Assembly (NCBI GenBank): GCA_021783895.1 | Contig: JAJXTJ010000016.1 | Span: 1-9,895, forward strand | Direction of reading: 5' to 3' | From: Pseudomonadota bacterium | GTDB lineage: Bacteria; Pseudomonadota; Gammaproteobacteria; Burkholderiales; Sulfuricellaceae | Length of the DNA stretch: 9,895 nucleotides | In this document: positions 1-6,011 of the stretch, in pieces | How positions within the stretch are numbered: position 1 is the stretch's first letter | Layout of the letters: each line of letters opens with the position of its first letter | Made by a program: the position numbers and the translations under genes | The notes under the pieces: model-generated | What the model saw: the letters and a program-made list of their open reading frames with translations, nothing else | Databases searched by the model: none | Told to the model about the DNA's origin: nothing

Positions 1-2256
1 GTCGCCGCCAAGTTCGGCGTGCCCGCCACGCGCATCGTCGATTACCTGTCTTTGGTCGGCGACACGTCAGACGGCGTGCCGGGCGTGGACAAGGTCGGCC
101 CCAAGACAGCCGTCAAATGGCTGGCCCAGTACGGCTCTCTCGACAACCTGATCGCCCATGCCGGCGACATCGGCGGCGTGGTGGGCGAAAACCTGCGCAA
201 CACCCTGGACTGGCTGCCCAAGGGCAGGGAGCTGGTCACCATCAAGTGCGACGTGGCGCTGCCGGTGCAACTGACCGAACTCGGCCCGCAACCGCAGGAC
301 ACGCCCAAGCTGATCGAACTGTTCGAGCGCTGCGAGTTCAAGACCTGGCTGGGGGAGCTGTCAGCGGTCAGCTCTCAGCAGTCAGCCGTCAGCGCTCAGC
401 CTTCAGTCAAGGGCGGACAACCCGTGGCGGGCGAGCTGGATTTTCAGCCGCAAGCCAGCTACGAAACCGTGCTCACCGAAGAGCACCTATCCGGCTGGAT
501 AGCCCGGCTGGAGCGGGCCGAGCTGATTTCGGTCGATACCGAAACCACCAGCCTCGACCCGCTGGCGGCGAAGATCGTCGGCATCTCCCTGGCGCTGGAA
601 CCGTACCATGCCGCCTACATCCCGCTCGCCCACCACTACGCCGGCGTGCCGCAGCAGCTCGACCGGGAAATGGTGCTGGCGCGGCTCAAGCACCTGCTGG
701 AGAGCAAGTCCCGGCCCAAGCTCGGACAGAACCTCAAGTATGACAAGCACGTGTTCGCCAACCACGGCATCATCCTCGACGGCATCGTCCACGACACCCT
801 GCTGCAATCCTACGTGCTGGAAAGCCACAAGCCGCACGACATGGACTCCCTGGCGCTGCGCCACCTCGGCGTCAAGACCATCACCTACGCCGAAGTCGCC
901 GGCAAGGGAGCGAAGCAGATCGGCTTCGACCAGGTCGACATCGAAACCGCAACCCGCTACGCGGCGGAAGACGCCGACATCACCCTGCAACTGCACCTGA
1001 ACCTGTTCCCACAGATCGCGCCCAATGCCCGGCTGGATTTCGTTTACCGCAACATCGAAATGCCACTGCTCGACGTGCTGTTCACCGTGGAGCGCAACGG
1101 CGTGCTGCTGGACACCCAGCTGCTCGCCCAGCAAAGCCACGAACTCGGCAACACCATGCTGCGTCTGGAGAAGGAGGCGCACCTGCTGGCGGGCCAGCCG
1201 TTCAACCTCAACAGCCCGAAGCAGATCCAGGAAATCCTGTTCGACCAGCTCAAGCTGCCGGTGAAGAAGAAGACCCCGGGCGGCACCCCATCCACCGACG
1301 AGGACGTGCTGCAGGAGCTGGCGCTGGACTACCCGCTGCCCAAGGTACTGCTGGAATATCGCGGCGTCGCCAAGCTCAAGTCCACCTACACCGACAAGCT
1401 GCCGCGCATGGTCGACCCGCAAACCGGCCGCGTCCACACCCGCTACAACCAGGCGGTGGCGGTAACCGGACGGCTGGCCAGCTCCGACCCCAACCTGCAG
1501 AACATCCCGGTGCGCAGCCAGGAAGGACGGCGAATCCGCGAAGCCTTCATCGCATCGCCGGGCAGCAGCATCATCGCCGCCGACTACTCGCAGATCGAAC
1601 TCCGCATCATGGCCCACCTTTCCGGCGACGAAGGCCTGCTCAAGGCCTTCGCCGCCGGCGAGGACATCCACCGCGCCACCGCCGCCGAAGTCTTCGGCGG
1701 AATGCCGGAGGAAGTCAGCAGCGAACAGCGCCGCTACGCCAAGGTGATCAACTTCGGCCTGATCTACGGCATGTCCGCATACGGCCTGGCCTCGCAGCTC
1801 GGCATCGAACGTAGCGCCGCCCAGTCCTACATGGAGCGCTACTTCGCCCGCTATCCCGGCGTGGCCCGATACATGGAGCACACCCGCGAGGCCGCCAAGG
1901 CGCAGGGCTACGTCGAAACCGTGTTCGGCAGGCGGCTATGGTTGCCGGAGATCGGCGGCGCCAACGGCATGAGACGTCAAGCCGCCGAGCGCGCCGCGAT
2001 CAACGCGCCGATGCAGGGCACCGCCGCCGACCTGATCAAACTCGCCATGATCGCCGTGCAAGGCTGGCTGGAACGGAACCGGATGCAGAGCCTGATCATC
2101 ATGCAGGTGCATGACGAACTGGTGCTGGAAGTGCCAGACGGCGAACTGGAAACCGTTCAGCGCGAACTGCCCGGCCTGATGTGCGGCGTGGCGCAGCTCG
2201 CCGTGCCGCTGGTGGTGGACATGGGCGTGGGGCCGAATTGGGAGCAGGCGCACTGA
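1..2256 (+). CDS. polA: DNA polymerase I, 5'-truncated by the window edge
   Basis: DNA polymerase I fills gaps and removes RNA primers during replication and excision repair. The frame is open from base 1, so the gene starts upstream. About 750 codons are present; family members have about 900-930 residues, so roughly 160-170 N-terminal residues are missing. In order: the end of the 5' nuclease domain with its helix-hairpin-helix (VGPKTAVKWL), a repeat-derived linker (about codons 121-137), the 3'-5' exonuclease domain, and the polymerase domain. Proofreading looks intact: DTET at 535-546 (first Asp is codon 179), LKYDKH, and YAAEDADIT. Polymerase motifs are all present: motif A DYSQIELR (Asp codon 528, nt 1582-1584), the O-helix RRYAKVINFGLIYG, and motif C QVHDELVLEVP (HDE near nt 2110). 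The internal GTG at 19 is not the real start. TGA is at 2254-2256. Identification is secure. Confidence 0.97.
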   Translation, partial: VAAKFGVPATRIVDYLSLVGDTSDGVPGVDKVGPKTAVKWLAQYGSLDNLIAHAGDIGGVVGENLRNTLDWLPKGRELVTIKCDVALPVQLTELGPQPQDTPKLIELFERCEFKTWLGELSAVSSQQSAVSAQPSVKGGQPVAGELDFQPQASYETVLTEEHLSGWIARLERAELISVDTETTSLDPLAAKIVGISLALEPYHAAYIPLAHHYAGVPQQLDREMVLARLKHLLESKSRPKLGQNLKYDKHVFANHGIILDGIVHDTLLQSYVLESHKPHDMDSLALRHLGVKTITYAEVAGKGAKQIGFDQVDIETATRYAAEDADITLQLHLNLFPQIAPNARLDFVYRNIEMPLLDVLFTVERNGVLLDTQLLAQQSHELGNTMLRLEKEAHLLAGQPFNLNSPKQIQEILFDQLKLPVKKKTPGGTPSTDEDVLQELALDYPLPKVLLEYRGVAKLKSTYTDKLPRMVDPQTGRVHTRYNQAVAVTGRLASSDPNLQNIPVRSQEGRRIREAFIASPGSSIIAADYSQIELRIMAHLSGDEGLLKAFAAGEDIHRATAAEVFGGMPEEVSSEQRRYAKVINFGLIYGMSAYGLASQLGIERSAAQSYMERYFARYPGVARYMEHTREAAKAQGYVETVFGRRLWLPEIGGANGMRRQAAERAAINAPMQGTAADLIKLAMIAVQGWLERNRMQSLIIMQVHDELVLEVPDGELETVQRELPGLMCGVAQLAVPLVVDMGVGPNWEQAH
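360..408 (+). repeat. Heptanucleotide tandem repeat inside polA (7 units of NTCAGCN)
   Basis: Seven consecutive 7-bp units follow the pattern NTCAGCN. The first six contain exact TCAGC and the last has TCAGT. Because 7 is not a multiple of 3, three units (21 bp) encode seven residues, giving a heptapeptide periodicity (SAVSSQQ then SAVSAQP). The array lies between the 5' nuclease domain and the proofreading domain, a linker expected to tolerate insertion. The phase keeps polA in frame. This is directly visible; origin as an inserted or slippage-expanded short repeat is inference. Confidence 0.85.
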
Positions 2257-2294
2257 CCTCGGCAGGGAACAATGCCGCAACTCGCGCAAGGAAA

Positions 2295-2408
2295 TGTAGG
2301 GTGCCAATAAGCGAAGCGCATTGCACCGGATGTTTTGCGAGTTGGGCTTCGAGTCGCCCATCCCTGCGGACCCTATTTCATTCGGCGCAATAACGATTGC
2401 GCCCTACA
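2295..2408. repeat. Two-hairpin palindromic repeat element after polA
   Basis: The element begins with TGTAGGGTGC and ends with GCGCCCTACA, which are near-perfect inverted ends. Each end also folds on itself. Left: GGTGCCAAT (2300-2308) pairs with ATTGCACC (2320-2327), one C bulged. Right: GGCGCAAT (2384-2391) pairs perfectly with ATTGCGCC (2396-2403) around AACG. The motif 'GTAGGGTGCAATAAGCG' resembles dispersed repeats I recall from many proteobacterial genomes, but I could not check copy number. It starts about 40 bp after the polA stop and could end or stabilise the polA transcript, though no T-tract follows. With the spacer to hicA it accounts for most of the gene-free stretch 2257-2466; I see no other gene there. 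Confidence 0.7.
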
Positions 2409-2454
2409 CGGGCGGAAAAACGCCACTCGTTAAGCATTATTTCTTGGGTAAGCG

Positions 2455-2460
2455 TAGAAT
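2455..2460 (+). promoter_or_regulatory. Possible -10 element for hicAB (TAGAAT)
   Basis: TAGAAT matches the sigma-70 -10 consensus at 5 of 6 bases and ends 6 bp before the hicA ATG, so transcription could begin at or next to the start codon. No convincing -35 box is seen at 16-18 bp upstream. The call is tentative. Confidence 0.25.
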
Positions 2461-2466
2461 CCTTGC

Positions 2467-2655
2467 ATGAAAGTTTCCGAATTATTACGCTTACTTGAAA
2501 AGGATGATTGGTTTCTGGTGCGGCAGCGCGGCAGTCATCGCCAATTGCATCATTCAACAAAAACAGGAACAGTTACGGTTGCCGGAAAACTCAGTGTGGA
2601 CGTTCCGCCCGGAACATTAAATAGCGTCTTGAAGCAGGCAGGCTTAAAGGAGTGA
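2467..2655 (+). CDS. hicA: HicA-family mRNA interferase toxin
   Basis: HicA toxins are small double-stranded-RNA-binding-fold RNases that cleave mRNA and are neutralised by HicB. The 62-aa product has the usual size. It begins with the typical helix MKVSELLRLLEKDDWFLV, followed by RQRGSHRQLHH, where His24 in the G-S-H motif matches the catalytic histidine of the family. The strand VTVAGK and the C-terminal helix LNSVLKQAGL complete the fold. No Shine-Dalgarno sequence is visible before the ATG (about 16 bp upstream reads AGCGTAGAATCCTTGC), so it may be translated weakly or from a leaderless mRNA. The stop codon overlaps the hicB ribosome-binding site, so the two genes form one operon. Base composition is clearly more AT-rich than polA or leuA, suggesting acquisition. 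All key residues look intact. Confidence 0.92.
   Translation: MKVSELLRLLEKDDWFLVRQRGSHRQLHHSTKTGTVTVAGKLSVDVPPGTLNSVLKQAGLKE
2647..2652 (+). promoter_or_regulatory. Ribosome-binding site of hicB (AAGGAG)
   Basis: A perfect AAGGAG lies in the last codons of hicA, 5 nt before the ATG at 2658. It decides the hicB start: the in-frame GTG at 2652 overlaps the Shine-Dalgarno itself and is unlikely to be used. The contrast with hicA, which lacks such a site, would favour antitoxin over toxin synthesis. Confidence 0.8.
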
Positions 2656-2657
2656 AC

Positions 2658-2876
2658 ATGCGCTACATGGTGGTGATTGAAAAAGGGGCTACAAGCTACG
2701 GGGCGTTCGCGCCAGACCTTCCTGGGTGTATTGCCGTTGGTGAAACGGAGGCTGAAGCTTTGGAGCTTATTCAGGAAGCAATACAATTTCACCTGGAAGA
2801 TTTGCAACACGAGGGCAAACCCATTCCCCAACCCGTTTCAAAAAGCACTTTTGTAGAAATCGGTTTGGCGGCTTGA
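2658..2876 (+). CDS. hicB: HicB-family antitoxin, short form
   Basis: HicB antitoxins bind HicA and block its active site. This 72-aa product shows the conserved N-terminal HicB fold: MRYMVVIEKG, then YGAFAPDLPGCIAVGETEAEA, then a helix ELIQEAIQFHLEDLQHEG and the closing segment IPQPVSKSTFVEIG. The motif 'F-x-P-D-L-P-G-C' is diagnostic for the family. There is no C-terminal helix-turn-helix or ribbon-helix-helix extension, which longer HicB proteins use to bind their own promoter. Autoregulation by this protein alone is therefore uncertain. The start at 2658 is chosen from the AAGGAG 5 nt upstream. Order (toxin first) and tight coupling with hicA are typical. Confidence 0.9.
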   Translation: MRYMVVIEKGATSYGAFAPDLPGCIAVGETEAEALELIQEAIQFHLEDLQHEGKPIPQPVSKSTFVEIGLAA

Positions 2877-2886
2877 GCTTGCTGCC

Positions 2887-2915
2887 GTGACGGTCAATCG
2901 GGCATCCCCTATTAT
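2887..2915 (+). promoter_or_regulatory. Candidate sigma-70 promoter for the HEPN-like gene
   Basis: GTGACG (2887-2892, 4 of 6 to TTGACA) is separated by exactly 17 bp from TATTAT (2910-2915, 5 of 6 to TATAAT). Transcription would start near 2922, about 27 nt before the ATG at 2949. This would give the gene its own promoter, independent of hicAB. Confidence 0.35.
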
Positions 2916-2948
2916 TCTATCCGTGCACCTCCACATTAGGCCTTTCCA

Positions 2949-3413
2949 ATGACGGAGCAGGAAGAAAACTTCGTTCACTTTGTGTCTTGCATCACTTGGC
3001 TGAACAATGCTTGGCGATTGCTGAATACGATTCATACGCAGCCCGCGAACCCACTCATCGGGCCGGCCTTCCGTTTCGCACTTGTCGAATATTGCAAGCC
3101 ATACAAGCTTTCGCATGGCATCAACAAGAAGTTTAAACTCGATACGTCGCTCATTCCGAAAGAACACCTACCGCTTCATGAACGCATCATCGATTCTCGC
3201 GATCAAATTCACGCTCACTCCGATCTCACCGTCATGGAAGCCAAGCTCCATGTCCACGAATTTATGGGGCAGCGATATACGTGCATCCCACAGAACATCA
3301 TCTACGCCACCGAAGAACTCCCAAATCTTCAAAAAATTGTCGCACTCATCGAGTGCACACTCGTCAACATGTACATTCAGGCGAACGTGCTCGAGAATGC
3401 ACTTATTTTGTAA
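2949..3413 (+). CDS. Hypothetical all-helical protein with HEPN-like R-x5-H motif
   Basis: I cannot assign this 154-aa protein to a named family with certainty. It appears almost wholly alpha-helical: an N-terminal helix (about residues 4-27), a second (about 35-52, ending EYCKPYK), a third containing LHERIIDSRDQIHAHSD, and a long hydrophobic C-terminal helix (about 123-152). Arg84 and His90 form R-D-x-x-x-A-H followed by S-D, the pattern (R-N/D-K-x-x-A-H-S-D) found in HEPN-domain RNases of toxin-antitoxin and abortive-infection systems. Known HEPN proteins use Rx4-6H to cleave RNA as dimers; activity here is inference. No signal peptide is seen. It follows hicB by 72 bp and shares its lower GC. 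The Shine-Dalgarno is weak. No nucleotidyltransferase (MNT) partner lies next to it. Confidence 0.75.
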   Translation: MTEQEENFVHFVSCITWLNNAWRLLNTIHTQPANPLIGPAFRFALVEYCKPYKLSHGINKKFKLDTSLIPKEHLPLHERIIDSRDQIHAHSDLTVMEAKLHVHEFMGQRYTCIPQNIIYATEELPNLQKIVALIECTLVNMYIQANVLENALIL

Positions 3414-3494
3414 ATCTGCCAACGCGCGTAAAGCAGCAAAAGGGCTAGGCTCGGATTGTTCGACTTGCATTGACCCTGCCAAGACGGCGATTTA

Positions 3495-3524
3495 GGCAGC
3501 TCACGTAAGGGGTACGTGGCCGCC
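3495..3524 (-). terminator. Stem-loop just after the lrp-family gene, terminator-like
   Basis: Read on the minus strand, GGCGGCCACGTA pairs with TACGTG-A-GCTGCC around a 5-nt loop, forming 12 bp with one G-U pair and one bulged A. It begins 6 nt after the stop codon of the minus-strand regulator. On the plus strand the G-U pair becomes an A-C mismatch, so the hairpin suits the minus-strand transcript better. No U-tract follows on either side, so it may act as a 3' stabiliser or a Rho-assisted end rather than a classical terminator. The rest of the convergent spacer (3414-3494) holds nothing I recognise. Confidence 0.4.
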
Positions 3525-3530
3525 AAGCCT

Positions 3531-4001
3531 TCAAACCCCACCCACCGGCAGGGCCGTCTTGTCCACCACACGGCGCAAGACGAAGCTGGAGTGCACGCCG
3601 GTTACCCCTTCGATGCGGGTGATGCGGTTGAGCAACAGTTCCTGGTAGGCGTCCATGTCGCGCACGACGACCTTGAGCTGGTAGTCGGCATCCTGCCCGG
3701 TAATCAGCAGGCACTCCAGCACCTCCGGCAATTCGCCGATTTTTGTCTCGAAATTGGTGAAGCGCTCCGGGGTGTGGCGATCCATGGAAATGTGGATCAG
3801 CGCCATCAGCGAGTAGCCCAATTTCTTTGCGTCCAGCATTGCGCGGTAGCCGGTGACCAGGCCGGACTCCTCCAGGGTGCGCACCCGGCGCAGACAGGGC
3901 GAAGGCGACAGGCCGATGCGGTCGGCCAGTTCCTGATTGCTGATGCGCCCTTCCTGCTGCAACACTTCAAGAATATGCTGATCGTAACGATCTAGTTCCA
4001 T
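3531..4001 (-). CDS. Lrp/AsnC-family transcriptional regulator
   Basis: Lrp/AsnC proteins are amino-acid-responsive DNA-binding regulators that form dimers and octamers. The 156-aa length is normal. The N-terminal winged helix-turn-helix is at about residues 4-60: DQHILEVLQQEGRISNQELA, then RIGLSPSPCLRRVRTLEESG with the typical S-P-x-x-x-x-R-R-x-x-x-L-E recognition helix. The ligand-binding RAM domain is at about 66-140, with GQDADYQLKVVVRDM matching the family 'G-x-D-Y-x-L' element, and VHSSFVLRRVVDKTALPV as last strand and tail. It is divergent from leuA across a 321-bp spacer, so control of leuA or itself by an amino acid is plausible but not shown. The start at 4001 is supported by a poor GGGGG-type Shine-Dalgarno. 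The exact regulon and symbol cannot be told from sequence. Confidence 0.93.
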   Translation of the reverse strand: MELDRYDQHILEVLQQEGRISNQELADRIGLSPSPCLRRVRTLEESGLVTGYRAMLDAKKLGYSLMALIHISMDRHTPERFTNFETKIGELPEVLECLLITGQDADYQLKVVVRDMDAYQELLLNRITRIEGVTGVHSSFVLRRVVDKTALPVGGV

Positions 4002-4042
4002 TGGCTTGCCCCCAAACGAAAATCAATCAAAAAAGGCGATTC

Positions 4043-4142
4043 ACCGCAGAGGACGCAAAGGAATTCCAGTGCTTGTCGTCACTTGGCAGGCGGCTCAATA
4101 TAATTTGCCAATGCTCTGTTTTTCCTCCGCGTCCTCTGCGGT
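4043..4142. repeat. Inverted repeat with 21-bp arms in the lrp-leuA spacer
   Basis: The left arm (4043-4063) begins ACCGCAGAGGACGC and the right arm (4122-4142) ends GCGTCCTCTGCGGT. The arms match at 19 of 21 positions, differing only in AA versus CC at the same place. The loop is 58 bp. The 'ACCGCAGAGGACGC' string resembles dispersed intergenic repeats of proteobacteria in my recollection; copy number needs checking. Inside the loop is a second inverted pair, TTGGCA (4083-4088) and TGCCAA (4106-4111), flanking a perfect TATAAT. No transposase is encoded, so any mobility would need help in trans. Confidence 0.75.
4076..4104 (+). promoter_or_regulatory. Candidate sigma-70 promoter reading toward leuA
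   Basis: TCGTCA (4076-4081, 4 of 6 to TTGACA) is followed after 17 bp by a perfect TATAAT (4099-4104). Transcription would start near 4111, leaving a leader of about 210 nt before leuA. The promoter-like sequence lies wholly within the loop of the 21-bp-arm inverted repeat. Downstream there is no obvious leucine-rich leader peptide or terminator/antiterminator pair, so attenuation is not supported. Confidence 0.4.
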
Positions 4143-4159
4143 TCAATAGTTTTTCCAGG

Positions 4160-4209
4160 ACAACAGGCATGTTGTGCCACACAGGAATAGATAACCGCAA
4201 TTATATTGC
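4160..4209. promoter_or_regulatory. Two short palindromes, possible regulator operators
   Basis: ACAACA-GGCA-TGTTGT (4160-4175) and GCAAT-TAT-ATTGC (4197-4209) are perfect palindromes about 35 bp apart centre to centre. They lie between the regulator and leuA. The second, with its AT-rich centre, is the kind of site that Lrp/AsnC proteins bind, but neither matches a consensus closely enough to be firm. The rest of the spacer (4210-4310) is AT-rich and holds no gene I can support. Confidence 0.3.
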
Positions 4210-4322
4210 CATTATAACCAATAACAAGCCACATGTAGCAAGCACCTGCCGGGACATTTGCGTTAATCTTTCTCCTACCCGATGCGTGAGATCGCCACCC
4301 CGGCAACCACTGGAGAAAACCC

Positions 4323-6011
4323 ATGAAAGCCTTCGACCACAGCAAGTACCGCCCCACTCCGGCAGCGCCGATGCGCCAGAGACAATGGCCGAATCGCACC
4401 ACCACGCAAGCGCCGCGCTGGGTCAGCGTTGATCTGCGTGACGGCAACCAGGCGCTGCTCGAACCCATGAGCGTCGGGCAAAAAAAGCGGCTGTGGGCGC
4501 TGCTGGTCAAGCTCGGTTTCAAAGAAATCGAGGTGGGATTTCCTTCGGCCAGCAAGCAGGACTACGACTTCGTGCGCTGGCTGATCGAGGAAAACCAGAT
4601 CCCCGCCGACGTGACCGTGCAGGTGCTGGTGCAGGCGCGCGAGGATTTGATCGTGCGCTCTTTCGAGGCGTTGCGCGGGGCGCAGCGGGCCGTCATGCAC
4701 GTCTACAATTCCACCTCCACGGTGCAGCGCGAACGGGTGTTCGGCCTGGATCGCGACGGCGTCACCGCCATCGCCCGGCGCGGCGCCGAGTGGGTCAAGC
4801 ACGAGGCGGCGAAGCAACCGGAGACCGAATGGGTGTTCGAATACACCCCCGAGAGCTTCACCAGCACCGAGCCCGACTACGCGGTGGCGGTGTGCGAAGC
4901 GGTGCTGGACGTCTGGCAACCGACGCCGCAGCACCCCTGCATCATCAACCTGCCGACCACCGTGGAGGTCGCTTCGCCGAATTTCTTCGCCGACCAGGTG
5001 GAATATTTCGCCACCCACATCAGCCGCCGCGACAGCATCGTGGTCTCGGTGCATACCCATAACGACCGCGGCTGCGCCGTGGCTGCGGCGGAACTGGCTC
5101 TGCTGGCCGGCGCCGAGCGTGTCGAGGGCACGCTGCTGGGCAACGGCGAACGCACCGGCAACATGGACATCGTCACCATGGCGATGAACCTTTACAGCCA
5201 GGGCGTCGATCCGCAACTCGATCTTTCCAGCCCGGACGAGATCATCCAGGTAGTGACCGAATGCACCGGCATTCCCGTGCATCCGCGCCATCCGTGGATC
5301 GGCGAGCTGGTGTATACCGCCTTCTCCGGCAGCCACCAGGACGCGATCAACAAGTGCCTGCACCGGCAGCAGCCGGACGAGCCATGGCAGGTGGCCTACC
5401 TGCCCATCGACCCCAAGGATCTCGGGCGCGATTACCAGGCCGTGATCCGCATCAACAGCCAGTCTGGCAAGGGCGGCGTGGCATTCGTCATGGCCCGCGA
5501 CTATGGCCTGAACCTGCCGCGCTGGATGCAGGTGGAACTGGCCCAGGTGGTGCAACGGGCGAGCGAAGAACGCAGCGGCGAGATCGACAGCGCCACCATT
5601 TACGCGCTGTTCATGGCGCATTTTGTCGTCGATAGCGAACCGGTGGCGCTGAAAGGCTACCGGCTGGAACGCAACGGCGGCCATGACGTCATTGCGGCGC
5701 AGATCGCCGAGAACGGCGTGGATCACGCGCTCCAGGGCGAAGGCGAGGGCGCGCTTTCCGCCTTCGTCGATGGCTGGATACGGCATAGCGGACAGCAACT
5801 GAACGTGGTGGATTACAGCGAACACGCCATCGGTTCAGGCACCGATGCCGAAGCGATAGCCTACGTGCAAATCAACATCGACGGCCAGCGCATTTCGGGC
5901 GCCGCGCTGGATCACGACACCGTGAGCGCGTCGCTTAAGGCGCTGTTGTCCGCGCTGAATCGCGGACGGTCAGAGCGCCGGGCTTTCCCTCAAGGAGACC
6001 GACATGGCTGA
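4323..6011 (+). CDS. leuA: 2-isopropylmalate synthase, long (class II type)
   Basis: LeuA condenses acetyl-CoA with 2-oxoisovalerate, the first committed step of leucine synthesis, and is normally feedback-inhibited by leucine. The 562-aa protein belongs to the longer LeuA group (about 560-640 aa, as in actinobacteria and many betaproteobacteria), not the 520-aa enterobacterial type. The catalytic TIM barrel spans about residues 30-330: VSVDLRDGNQAL (Arg39, Asp40), HTHNDRG at 244-250 with metal-binding His244 and His246, and LLGNGERTGN at 271-280. A linker follows (INSQSGKGGVAFVM, 377-390), then the C-terminal regulatory domain (about 435-545). The start at 4323 has GGAG 7 nt upstream. The last 16 residues are charged and formed where the frame runs through the next gene's Shine-Dalgarno; the stop overlaps that gene by 8 bp. 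leuB, leuC and leuD are not in the window. Confidence 0.96.
   Translation: MKAFDHSKYRPTPAAPMRQRQWPNRTTTQAPRWVSVDLRDGNQALLEPMSVGQKKRLWALLVKLGFKEIEVGFPSASKQDYDFVRWLIEENQIPADVTVQVLVQAREDLIVRSFEALRGAQRAVMHVYNSTSTVQRERVFGLDRDGVTAIARRGAEWVKHEAAKQPETEWVFEYTPESFTSTEPDYAVAVCEAVLDVWQPTPQHPCIINLPTTVEVASPNFFADQVEYFATHISRRDSIVVSVHTHNDRGCAVAAAELALLAGAERVEGTLLGNGERTGNMDIVTMAMNLYSQGVDPQLDLSSPDEIIQVVTECTGIPVHPRHPWIGELVYTAFSGSHQDAINKCLHRQQPDEPWQVAYLPIDPKDLGRDYQAVIRINSQSGKGGVAFVMARDYGLNLPRWMQVELAQVVQRASEERSGEIDSATIYALFMAHFVVDSEPVALKGYRLERNGGHDVIAAQIAENGVDHALQGEGEGALSAFVDGWIRHSGQQLNVVDYSEHAIGSGTDAEAIAYVQINIDGQRISGAALDHDTVSASLKALLSALNRGRSERRAFPQGDRHG
5992..5997 (+). promoter_or_regulatory. Ribosome-binding site of the methyltransferase (AAGGAG)
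   Basis: AAGGAG lies inside the last codons of leuA, 6 nt before the ATG at 6004. It fixes that start and implies that ribosomes finishing leuA at 6011 can hand over to the next gene. Confidence 0.75.

Noticed and set aside
487..1881. 464-aa open frame opposite polA
   Set aside because: It is antisense to clear polA motifs and arises from GC-rich codon bias. Its translation shows no recognisable domain.
2652..2657. GTG at 2652 as hicB start
   Set aside because: It overlaps the AAGGAG site that serves the ATG at 2658; the ATG has ideal spacing.
4282..4326. 14-codon open frame (MREIATPATTGENP) ending on the leuA start
   Set aside because: It contains no leucine codons, lacks a Shine-Dalgarno and has no terminator/antiterminator pair beyond it, so a leucine attenuator peptide is not supported.
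4275..5825. 516-aa open frame opposite leuA
   Set aside because: It mirrors the leuA codons, is rich in His, Arg and Ala as shadow frames are, and has no family signature or Shine-Dalgarno.
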